DNA from: Polaromonas sp. P2-4
GTDB lineage: Bacteria; Pseudomonadota; Gammaproteobacteria; Burkholderiales; Burkholderiaceae_C
DNA length: 64,000 nucleotides
Direction: 5' to 3'
Assembly: GCA_024703855.1 (NCBI GenBank)
Contig: CP087965.1
Location: 5,138,001-5,202,000, forward strand
Part shown: positions 55,711-64,000 of the stretch, piece by piece
How positions within the stretch are numbered: position 1 is the stretch's first letter
Layout of the letters: each line of letters opens with the position of its first letter
Position numbers and translations under genes: made by a program
Notes under the pieces: generated by a model
Told to the model about the DNA's origin: nothing
Seen by the model: the letters and a program-made list of their open reading frames with translations, nothing else
Databases searched by the model: none

Positions 55711-58267
55711 ATGCCTCTCAACACTGCTGAAATGTCTGCAAACCTTACGGATGTCCTTTGCTGGCAACCTGCCATGGCCCGACTTTCCGAGGCGCTACAG
55801 GCACGCGGCGTGCACCCCTGCCGAGGCCGTGGTGCTGCTGCCTTATGCGCAACTGATACAGCAGGCCCGTCATGCCTGGGCCGCAGCGGCGGGGGGACGG
55901 GTTTTGTGCCGCGTTTTGAAACCACCATGAACTGGGCCAGCAGCCTGGGCGGCACATTGGGGCTGTTTACGCCTTCTGGCGATGACTTGCGCATGGATGT
56001 GGCGGTGGACATGCTGACGGCGGCTTCGCTGCTGCAGCGCGCGGGCTTGGGCGGCCAGCAGGAGGCCCTGGCCGGGCGGCTGGTCGAGGCGGCGTGGAGC
56101 CTGGGTCGGGTGGCTGCAGCGGTGTTGCCCGCCGAGCGTCAGGCCTGGAGTGAGCGTCTGGCGGCCGCGCTGGGTGCGGGCCTTGATTCCCCTGTGCTCG
56201 CCCTTGAAGCTGCGGTGGGGCACATTGCGTTGGCTTGGGCGGCGACTTCCGCCTACCCGTCAGACCGCCTTTTCAGGCTCAACCGGTGCTTTTTGTCGTG
56301 CTGGAAGGTTTTCAGGCCGAGCCACTGGCCGAGGCGCTCAAGGCGCATTTTGGAGAGCGCTCCATCTCCATTCCGCTTTACTTGCCGCCTCCTGATGGCG
56401 CGCCTTTGCTCTCGTGGCCTTCACTGCACGCCACGCTTGATGCAGAAGACGAGGCCGAGCGGGCCGCCGCCTGCGTGTTGGCGCATCTGGCGCAGGCGCG
56501 CAGCCCGGTGGCGCTGATTGCGCAAGACCGGCTGCTGACGCGCCGCGTCGGTGCCATGCTGGGTGAGCACGGCATTGCCATGCGTGACGAAACCGGCTGG
56601 AAGCTGTCCACCACGCGCGCCGCCGCCAGCCTGATGAGTTTGCTGCGTGCCATGCCCTGGGACGCCTCGACCGACGCCGTGCTCGACTGGCTGAAAAACG
56701 CGCCGGGGTTTGCCGCCCGCGATGTGGCTTCGGCTGAAGCCGAGCTGCGCAAGGCCGGCGTGCGCGCCTGGCGCGATCTGCCTGCTGCACCGCAGCCTGC
56801 CACCCTCCAGCCCAAATTTGCCGCCACCCACTCGCTGGCACTGCAGGTCGATGCCTTGCGCAGTAGCTTGGTGCGCGCCCGTCCGCTGGCCGTGTGGCTG
56901 CAAGCTACCCGCGCTGCCTTGCAGTCAACCGGGCAGTGGGAGGCGCTGATGCAGGATGACGCCGGCCAGACCGTGCTGGACGTGCTGCGCTTGCACGAAG
57001 GGGCCGAGGCCGAATTTGAAACCGCGCCCAGCATGAAGCTGGCGGCCTTCACCAGCTGGGTCAACCAGGCGCTGGAAGCCGCCAAGTATTCCCCCGAGCA
57101 CCCCCAAAACGAACAGGTAGTGATCTTGCCGCTGGCGCAGCTGTTGGGCCGGCCCATGCAGGCGGTGGTGCTGCCCGGCTGCGACGACATCCGCCTGCCG
57201 GTGTCGCCCGAGCCGCCCGGCATGTGGACACCCAGCCAGCGCGAGTTGCTGGGCTTGCCCTCGCGGGAGTCGCTCACCAGTTCAGCCCGCCAAGCCTGGC
57301 AATATGCCCTGCAACAGCCGCAGGTGGACGTGCTGTGGCGCAGCAGCGAAGCGGGCGAGCGGCTGATGCCCAGCGGTTTTGTGCAGGAGCTGCTGCTGGT
57401 GCCGGGCACCGCCTTCGCGCCCGACGCCCGCAGCCTGCGAGCCGTGGCAGCCCAGCCCACGCCGCGCCCCTTGCCGACCGGCGAGGCCTTGCCGCTGACC
57501 AAGCTGTCGGCCAGCGCGTATGAAGACTTGCGCCGCTGCCCATACCGCTTTTTGCGCTGCGCCAGCTTAAGCTGCAGGAGTCTGATGAGCTGGACAGCGA
57601 GCTGGGCAAGCGTGATTTTGGCAACTGGCTGCACAGCCTGCTGGGGCACTTCCATGAAACCTTAAAAGAGGCTCCAGCCCAGGATGAGCGGGCGCGGATA
57701 GCTATGATTAACATAGCGGCCGAGCAGGCCACGCAAGAACTGGGCTTGAGCGACAGCGAGTTTCTGCCCTTTGCCGCCGCCTGGCCACGCGTGCGCGAGG
57801 GTTACCTGAAATGGCTGGCCGAGCATGAGGCCAGCGGCGCCCGCTTCGAGCAGGCAGAAGCGGCGCGTGAGATGCCCCTGGGGGCGTTGACCCTGACCGG
57901 CCGGCTGGACCGCATCGACCGCCAAAGCGACGGCCACACCCTGGTGATCGACTACAAAACCGAGCCGCGCAGCACCACGGCAGCGCGCATCAAGGACGGG
58001 CCCGAGGACACCCAACTGGCGTTTTACGCCGCCCTGATGGCCGACGACACGCTGGCCGCGGCCTATGTCAACCTGGGTGAAAAAGAGCCAACCAAGACCT
58101 ACGGGCAGCCCGACATCGTGGGCCTGCGCGACGAGCTGATTGATGGAATTTTGAGCGACATGGCGCGCATTGCCGAGGGCGCAGCGCTGCCCGCCTTGGG
58201 TGAAGGCAAGGCCTGTGAGTACTGCGCAGCGCGCGGCCTGTGCCGCAAAGACTTTTGGAAGGAATGA
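55711..58267 (+). CDS. addB: AddB-like PD-(D/E)XK exonuclease subunit (several frame breaks)
   Basis: About 850 residues. N-terminal inactivated helicase-like domain (VVLLPYAQLIQQARHAW), a middle with ALIAQDRLLTRRVGAML and QAVVLPGCDD, and a C-terminal RecB-like nuclease (LTGRLDRIDRQSDGHTLVIDYKT, with the catalytic Asp and Lys). Four cysteines (RRCPYRF, then CEYCAARGLC) fit the AddB 4Fe-4S staple. Breaks near 55820, 55890, 56240 and 57555. AddB works with AddA in double-strand-break end resection. Two bases separate it from addA. A 42-bp repeat copy lies in its coding sequence at 57674. Confidence 0.83.
57674..57717 (+). repeat. 42-bp double-hairpin repeat, copy 7, inside addB
   Basis: CCAGCCCAGGATGAGCGGGC, GCGGATAGCTATGATT, AACATAGC: a full-length copy with a six-base GCTATG/CATAGC stem, translated in frame as part of APAQDERARIAMINIA just before the nuclease domain. 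Confidence 0.65.
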
Positions 58268-58268
58268 G

Positions 58269-61200
58269 ATGAGCGCAGCCTACGAACGCAACGGCCAGCC
58301 GATTTCGGCCGAGGGTTTTTACGCGATCGCCTGCGACCCGCGCCGCAGCGTGGCGGTGGAGGCCTGCGCCGGCGCGGGCAAAACCTGGATGCTGGTCTCG
58401 CGCATCGTGCGCGCCTTGCTCGATGGCGCTGGAGACGGGCCGGCGCAGGTTCGCCCGCACGAAATCCTGGCCATCACCTTCACCAAAAAAGCCGCGGGTG
58501 AAATGCGTGAGCGGCTGGACGAGTGGCTGAAGGCCTTTGCCCATGCCGATGATGCGACCTTGCAGCGCGAGCTGGTTCTGCGCGGTTTGACAAGCCAAAT
58601 CGGCCCGCAGGCCAATAAAGACGTGCGCCAGCAGCTATCAAATTTATACCGCTCGATTCTGCTCAGCGGGCGCTCGGTGCAGATTCGCACCTTTCACAGC
58701 TGGTTTGCGGCCTTGTTGCGCAGCGCGCCCGTGGCCGTGTTGCAGCGACTGGGCCTGCCGGTTAATTACGAACTGCTGGAGGACGATGCCCCGGCCCGTG
58801 CCTTGGTGTGGCGGCGCTTTTACGCGGCCTTGACGGCCGACACGTCGCCTACGTCCCTTAAGGCCGACTTTGAAGCCGTGGTGCTGACCCATGGCCGCTT
58901 TCAGACCGACAAGGCGCTGCAAGGTGCGCTGGACAAGCGCACCGAATTCACGCTGGCCGACGAACAAGGTGTGGTCGATGCCTCGGTGCAGCGCTTTGGC
59001 GTGCAGTTTCCCGAGTTTGCCGGGCTGGATGCGCCTGAAGACTGGCTGACCGTCAATCCCGCCAATCAGCAAACCTTGTGGGATGCGGCCAAGGCGCTGG
59101 GCCGCGCCAGTGCGCCCACCTTTTCGGCCAAAGGCGTGGAACTGGAGCAGGCCCTGACGGCAGGCGACATGCCCGCAGTCTTCAGCGCGCTGCTGACGGG
59201 CACCGGCACCGCCCGCAAATTCGGCGAAAAAATCGTCGGCATTGCCTCCGTGCGGCAAGCGCAAGAGCTGGTGCTGCGCGTGCTGGCAGTGCGCCAGCAG
59301 CACGATGCCTGGGACTACCAGCAACGCCTGGCGCGCCTGGCCCGCGTCCTGATTGCGCAGTACACCGCCGTCAAACGCGAGCGCGGCTGGGTCGACATGA
59401 ACGATGTGGAGCGCGCCGCGCTGGTGATGCTGAGCGATGCGGTGCTGTCGGGCTGGGTGCAGGAGCGGCTGGACGCGCGCATCAAGCATTTGATGATTGA
59501 CGAATTCCAGGACACCAACCCGCTGCAGTGGCAGGCGCTGTATTCGTGGCTTCAAGGCTATGGCGGCGCCGTGGGCTCGGGTAGTGCGCCCAGCGTGTTT
59601 TTGGTGGGCGACCCCAAGCAAAGCATTTACCGCTTCCGCCGTGCCGAGCCGCAGGTGTTTCGGGCGGCGCAGAAATTTGTGGTGGACGGACTGGGCGGCG
59701 ACTTGCTCAGTTGCGACCACACCCGGCGCAACGCCACGGCCGTGATTGACACGGTGAACGCCGCCATGGGCGCGGCAGTTGATGCCGATGGTTACGACGG
59801 TTTTCGGGCGCACACCACGGCCTCCAGCCTGGCCGGTGCGGTGGGACGTTTGCCGCCCATTCCCCGCAACAACAATGCAGATGACGCATCGCCACTTGCG
59901 GCTGGCTGGCGCGACAGCCTGAGCACCCCCGCGCGAGCTGCCCGAAGAAACCCTGCGCACGCTGGAGGCCAGGCAGGCCGCCGCCTGGATAGCCCGGCAA
60001 TTGGCCGCAGGCCTCAAGCCCTCAGACGTGATGGTGCTGTCAGCGCAAACGCGCCGGTTTGTTGCCGCTGCAGGAGGAGTTGCGGGCGCTGCACATTCCG
60101 GCGCAGATTGGCGAGAAAACCGACCTGATCGACTGCTGCGAAGTGCTCGATGTGGTGGCTTTGCTCGATGTGCTGGTGTCGCCGCAGCACGACTTGTCGC
60201 TGGCCAGAGCGTTGCGCTCGCCGCTGTTTGGCCTGGCCGATGCCGGCCTGGTGCAACTCGCGCTGCTGCAGCGCGAGTTGCGCTTGCCGTGGTATGAATT
60301 GCTGCAAAAAACAGAGCTGCTTACGCCCGATCTACAAGGGCTGGCGGCTGTTTTGATGCGCTGGAAAGGCTGGGTTGAGCGCCTGCCGCCGCACGATGCC
60401 CTGCAAGGCATTTACCACGATGGTGATGTGCTGGCGCGTTTTGTGGCCGCGGCGCCTGCGGCCCAGCGCAGCAGCGTGCTGGCCAATCTGCGCGCGCTGC
60501 TGGCCGTGGCGCTGCAGGTTGATGGCGGGCGCTACGCCACGCCTTATGCTTTTGTGCGCGCTCAAGGCGGGCGGCACGTTGGCCCCGGCCACCGTCACCG
60601 CTGATGCCGTTCGCCTGCTCACGATTCACGGCGCCAAAGGCCTGGAAGCCGAGGCCGTGCTGCTGCTGGACACCGACACGGTAGAGCGCAATGCCGACAG
60701 CATGGGCGTGCTGGTGGACTGGCCCGGTGAGGCCACGGCACCTGAGAAATTTGTGTTTTTGGTCAGCGAAAGCCAGCCTCCGGCTTGTGCCGAAGCGGCC
60801 CTGGCCAGTGAGCAGGCGGCCCGCAAACGTGAAGAGCTGAACGCGCTGTACGTGGCCCTGACCCGCGCCCGCCATACATTGGTTGTCTCGTCCATCGAGC
60901 CGCACCGCGCAACGACCGACAGTTGGTGGCAGCGCTTGCAGGGCCTGGTTGACGAGGTGGCCACGCCGCTGGCTGAAGGCACGACTCTGCTGAGTTCATC
61001 CGTTCAAGACGTCAGCGTTTTCATGCTGCCCGAATTGCCGGCCTTGCCTGAAACCCTGCCCGTCAAGGCGGCAGCCGCACCTCATGAAGACGAAGACTCC
61101 GCCAGTGCCCGCATCGGCAAGGCCATGCACCGGCTGCTGGAGTGGGGCGGTTTGTGTTCTGCGCCGCAAGTGGCCGCAGCGGCGCGCGAGTTTCGCCTCA

Positions 61201-61552
61201 GCCCGGCGCAAACCCGCCGGGCCACCGAGCTGGCGCAGCGCATTTTGGCGGGCGAGGGCGCCTGGGCCTGGCAGCCCGACGTGCTGGCCTGGCAGGGCAA
61301 TGAGGTGGACCTGATGTTTGAAGGAAAAGCCTTGCGGCTGGACCGCCTGGTGCAGCGCAAAGATGCCGGGCATGAAGGCCATTGGTGGGTGCTGGACTAC
61401 AAATCAGCCGACGCACCGCAGCAGCAAGCCGCGCTGATGGCGCAGATGCAGGCCTACCGGGCGGCAGTGCAGCAGATTTATCCCGGCACCCCCGTCAAGG
61501 CCGCCTTTTGACGGGGCAGGGAACGCTGGTGGAGCTGGCTGGCCTGCAATAA
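58269..61552 (+). CDS. addA: AddA-like UvrD/RecB-family helicase-nuclease (several frame breaks)
   Basis: About 1090 residues. Helicase motif I ACAGAGKTWMLVSRI, Ia ILAITFTKKAAGEM, II LMIDEFQDTNPLQW, III LVGDPKQSIYRFR, V LLTIHGAKGLEAEAVLL and VI YVALTRARHTLVV. The C-terminal nuclease has RIGKAMHRLLEWG and RLVQRKDAGH, then WWVLDYKS (Asp and Lys of the PD-(D/E)XK core). Breaks near 59930, 60053, 60567 and 61507; adding one T at the last (TTTT to TTTTT) extends the end to LTGQGTLVEL, stop at 61552. A partial 42-bp repeat lies at 58629. Confidence 0.87.
58629..58650 (+). repeat. 42-bp double-hairpin repeat, partial copy, inside addA
   Basis: CAGCAGCTATCAAATTTATA (the 3' half), translated as QQLSNLYRS. 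Only the GCTAT stem and flanking bases are recognisable. Confidence 0.35.
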
Positions 61553-61617
61553 TTGAACCTGTCGGAAACCGGCCTGGAATCTGTACATGGCACAGATTTC
61601 AAGCCTTTTTGCATGCC

Positions 61618-61659
61618 AGCCCAGTATTTACGGGCGCAAGCAGCTATCAAAAACAGAGC
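61618..61659 (+). repeat. 42-bp double-hairpin repeat, copy 9
   Basis: In the 171-bp gap between addA and the flavoprotein gene: CAGCCCAGTATTTACGGGCG, then CAAGCAGCTATCAAAAACAG. Second stem imperfect (AGAGC). Confidence 0.65.
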
Positions 61660-61723
61660 GCTCCAGTCATGGCTTGCCCTTGTGTTGCCCCTGTGTTCCT
61701 CTTCTTTACCAACGGAACCTCCC

Positions 61724-63102
61724 TTGAACGACTCAACATCTCACCCTCAATCGCAGCCTTCCCGATCGCTGCAGCATCAGCGTATTGCCATCATCGGCGG
61801 CGGCCCGGCCGGCCTGATGGCCGCCGAAGTGCTGGCCAATGCTGCTGTGCCCGGTTCGCAGATCCAGGTTTACGACGCCATGCCCTCGGTAGGCCGCAAG
61901 TTTTTGCTGGCCGGCAAGGGCGGGCTGAACCTCACGCATTCCGAGGACACGCCCACATTTTTGAGCCGCTACGGCGAGCGTCGCGCACAGCTGCAGCCGC
62001 TGCTGGCCGCATTTGGCCCCCGCCGAGTTGCGCGCCTGGGCTGAGGCTTTGGGGGTGGAAACCTTTATCGGCAGCTCCGGCCGCGTGTTTCCCAAAGACA
62101 TGAAAGCCGCGCCGCTGCTGCGCCTGGCTGCACCGCCTGCGCAGCGCGGGCGTGCAGTTTTCCATGCGGCACCGCTGGCTGGGCTGGGCCGAAGACGGTG
62201 CGTTGAAATTTTCCAGCCCCGCCGGCGAAGTGCAAGTGCAGGCCGATGCCGTGGTGCTGGCCTTGGGCGGCGGCAGCTGGGCGCGCCTGGGCTCAGACGG
62301 TGCCTGGGTGCCGTGGCTGGCCGAGCGCGGCGTGCCAGTGGCCAAGCTGCAGCCTTCCAACTGCGGTTTTGACGTGGGCATGATCCCGGCTGAAGTGCTG
62401 GAGCATGCGGAACATGGCGAAACGCGCCGCGAGTTTCTGAAGGAACTCATTGGCAAAAGCCCGGCGCCGCAAACCGGCTGGACCGAGCATTTCGCCAGCC
62501 GTTTTGCCGGCCAGCCCTTCAAGTCCGTCGCCATCAACTTCACCGACTCACAAGGCCACACATTCAGCCGCAAAGGCGAATTCGTCGCCACCGCCGCCGG
62601 CATTGAAGGCAGCCTAGTGTACGCAGCCTCGAGCCTGCTGCGCGATGAAATTGCCAAGAGCGGCAGCGCCACCTTGCAGCTTGACCTGCTGCCCGACAAA
62701 TCGGCAAGCCAAGTGCTGGTCGAAGTGCGCCATCCGCGCGGTTCGCGCTCGCTGTCCAGCCACCTCAAAAGCCGCTTGGGGCTGGAAGGCATCAAGGCCG
62801 GCCTGCTGCATGAGCTGCTGAGCAAAGAGCAGATGAACGATCCCGCCCAGCTGGCCGCCGCCATCAAGGCTCTGCCGTTGCGGCTGGTGGCGGCGCGCCC
62901 GATCGATGAAGCCATCAGCACCGCCGGCGGCGTGCGGTTTGAGGGCGCCAATGAGCACCTGATGCTCAATCAATTGCCCGGCGTTTTTTGCGCCGGCGAA
63001 ATGCTCGACTGGGAAGCCCCAACGGGCGGCTACCTGCTCAGCGCCTGCTTTGCCAGCGGGCGCACCGCCGGTCACGGTGTTTTAAGCCATTTAGGCCTGT
63101 AG
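61724..63102 (+). CDS. HI0933/YhiN-family NAD(P)/FAD-dependent oxidoreductase (frame broken)
   Basis: About 460 residues. FAD-binding GXGXXG-type start RIAIIGGGPAGLMAAEVLA, then GRKFLLAGKGGLNLTHSE (family hallmark), ALGGGSWARLGSDG, AATAAGIEGSLVYAAS and the C-terminal GVFCAGEMLDWEAPTGGYLL. Breaks near 62022 and 62142 displace two short segments. I chose TTG 61724 because no ATG fits and the next residues match the family's N-terminus. The function of this widespread flavoprotein family is not established. Its stop lies in a 42-bp repeat. Confidence 0.85.
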
Positions 63103-63142
63103 CCCAATAAACACGGGCGCAAGCAGCTATTGATTTAGTAGC
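63101..63142 (+). repeat. 42-bp double-hairpin repeat, copy 10, at the flavoprotein stop codon
   Basis: AGCCCAATAAACACGGGCGC, then AAGCAGCTATTGATTTAGTA and GC. Its first bases provide the TAG stop of the flavoprotein gene. Confidence 0.65.
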
Positions 63143-63175
63143 ATTTAATTTTTACTTTAATTCCGGAGTTTTGCC

Positions 63176-63461
63176 ATGATCGTGCGTTTCCACATCGACC
63201 AGATTGAGCGCGGCCTGTAATGAGTACCGCGTCAGCTACGAAGGTGAAGACCTGTACGCCGACTCGGGCCTGAACAGCATTGAAGAATGCATAGTTGCCG
63301 CTACCGAAGGCTTGGGGCAAGATGCGGTGGCCGCGGAAGTGGCTTACCAGGGCGTGATCAGCGGCACCTATGCGCTGGCATCGCTGGCGCTGATGTCTGC
63401 GCAGATTGCAGACCATGCGCTGCAGACGACGACGGCGATTGAAGAGGTTCTGAAGCCGTAA
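63176..63461 (+). CDS. Small conserved-looking protein of unknown function (frame broken)
   Basis: About 94 residues from ATG 63176 (Shine-Dalgarno CGGAGTTTTGCC). The beginning MIVRFHIDQIERGL is followed by TAA in the first frame; deleting the extra T (CTGTAATGAG to CTGAATGAG) gives NEYRVSYEGEDLYADSGL and an uninterrupted rest with two Ala-rich helices. I do not recognise the family. It sits between the flavoprotein and the SRP RNA. Confidence 0.55.
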
Positions 63462-63464
63462 AAA

Positions 63465-63503
63465 CAAAGCCAGCCAGAAAGAAATTTCAATGGCTGGCTT
63501 TGA
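63465..63503. terminator. ffs terminator: Terminator hairpin between the small gene and the SRP RNA gene
   Basis: AAAGCCAGCCA and TGGCTGGCTTT arms (11 bp) around a 15-base loop. On the minus strand the stem is followed by a T run (GTTTTTA), so it ends the SRP RNA transcript; it may also serve the small plus-strand gene. Confidence 0.8.
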
Positions 63504-63510
63504 CAAATAA

Positions 63511-63610
63511 GGTGACGAGCCTTGACCCCGGCACTGACTCCACAGTTAGGGCTGCTTGGTTCCCCACCTGACCCGGTTGGCCGCTTTACCATGCGGGAAG
63601 GCCCGTCACC
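63511..63610 (-). ncRNA. ffs: Signal recognition particle RNA (4.5S, small bacterial type)
   Basis: A 100-nt RNA on the minus strand. The 5' end GGTGACGGGCC pairs with the 3' end GGCTCGTCACC, and the apical region has the invariant GGGTCAGG, GGGGAAC, AAGCAGCC order and GTGCCGGG in the 3' arm, the SRP domain IV where Ffh binds. Divergent from dnaX, as in related betaproteobacteria. Confidence 0.93.
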
Positions 63611-63685
63611 CACGATTGTAAGGGAGTTGCCAAAGGCCCTGACATCAACGGGAAAATTACTTCCCAGCCAAATTAGAATGACCGA

Positions 63686-64000
63686 ATGTCTTATCTCGTT
63701 CTTGCCCTGCAAATACCGCCCCCGAAATTTCTCTGAAATGGTGGGGCAGTCGCATGTGGTGCAGGCTCTTGGCAACGCGCTGAGGACTCAGCGCCTGCAC
63801 CATGCCTATCTTTTTACCGGCACGCGGGGCGTGGGCAAGACCACCATTTCGCGCATTCTGGCCAAGTCGCTGAACTGCCTGGGCACAGACGGGCAGGGCG
63901 GTATTACCGACCAGCCTTGCGGCGTTTGCCAGGCCTGCACCGACATCGACAGTGGCCGTTTTGTGGACTACACCGAGCTGGATGCGGCGTCCAACCGCGG
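63686..64000 (+). CDS. dnaX: DNA polymerase III subunit gamma/tau, N-terminal part (frame broken)
   Basis: Runs off the window end. MSYLVLA is followed, after a one-base shift near 63707, by KYRPRNFSEMVGQSHVVQALG, AYLFTGTRGVGKTTISRILAK (Walker A) and CGVCQACTDIDSGRFVDYTELDAASNRG (zinc-binding cysteines and start of the Walker B region). As written, the first frame stops at codon 17. dnaX is essential, so the shift is almost surely an error in the sequence and not biological. The known programmed frameshift of dnaX is much farther downstream. Confidence 0.93.

Noticed and set aside
58644..60017. 457-codon minus-strand open frame opposite addA
   Set aside because: Antisense to clear helicase motifs; no recognisable domain.
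31900..63142. CRISPR array suspected from recurring 42-bp units
   Set aside because: The units are kilobases apart, vary in orientation, have no regular spacers and no cas genes are present.
63686..63760. Programmed frameshift at the start of dnaX
   Set aside because: The known dnaX frameshift signal is in the middle of the gene and needs an A-run and stem-loop; here the shift is within the first ten codons and would abolish the product, so a sequence error is more likely.

Overview
The window (about 62% GC by eye) reads as a chromosomal segment of a betaproteobacterium of the order Burkholderiales, most likely Comamonadaceae (Polaromonas, Rhodoferax or Variovorax-like). The reasons are the gene content (TRAP transporters, CaiB/BaiF CoA-transferase, AddAB-type nuclease, pst-phoU-phoB-phoR, ffs next to dnaX) and the short dispersed repeats. 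No phage, CRISPR array or tRNA was seen.

Layout. 1-6056: a catabolic block with a TRAP transporter (dctP end, dctQ, dctM), a family III CoA-transferase, a MaoC-like hydratase, a solute-binding-like protein without a signal peptide, and a DHDPS/KDG-aldolase-like enzyme, mostly start/stop-coupled. 6151-7294: a broken second copy of the solute-binding gene, cut by an IS66 transposase remnant. 7576-17359 (minus): a tripartite RND efflux operon (mdtA-mdtB-mdtC-nodT) with a 620-bp nested palindromic element between mdtB and mdtC. 17689-26475: a sugar-oxidation regulon (fucU-like mutarotase, GntR/FCD regulator, aldolase, TRAP dctPQM and a PfkB kinase on minus; an aldose dehydrogenase and a lactonase-like amidohydrolase on plus) around a candidate operator. 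27183-31885: an arsenic island (arsR, an ATP-grasp protein, arsI, arsC, aqpS; divergent grx-type arsC and arsH). 31990-49901: a long phosphate-starvation region with PhoB-box-like arrays ahead of a secreted protein gene, an olsB-plcP-agt lipid-remodelling set, ppk, a fasciclin lipoprotein and pstSCAB-phoU-phoB-phoR; sixA and ppx lie here too. 49889-61552: MATE exporter, ArnT-like glycosyltransferase, rpmE2, rho, trxA and an addB-addA pair. 61724-64000: an HI0933-family flavoprotein, a small protein, the SRP RNA gene and the start of dnaX.

A pervasive feature is about 50 apparent frameshifts, typically one or two bases in G/C runs or GC repeats, spread over paralogue-free housekeeping genes (dnaX, rho, ppk, pstSCA, phoB, addAB) as well as accessory genes. 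Both halves of each affected gene remain well conserved in adjacent frames, so I treat these as probable sequence errors. Such genes are annotated as one CDS spanning both frames, with the break noted. Only the second solute-binding copy and the IS66 remnant look like true pseudogenes.

The most interesting biology is the Pho-linked lipid-remodelling locus with duplicated PhoB-box promoters, a fasciclin gene divergent from pstS with its own reversed Pho-box array, an ATP-grasp enzyme built into an ars operon, and a family of about ten 42-bp double-hairpin repeats, at least four of which sit inside reading frames.
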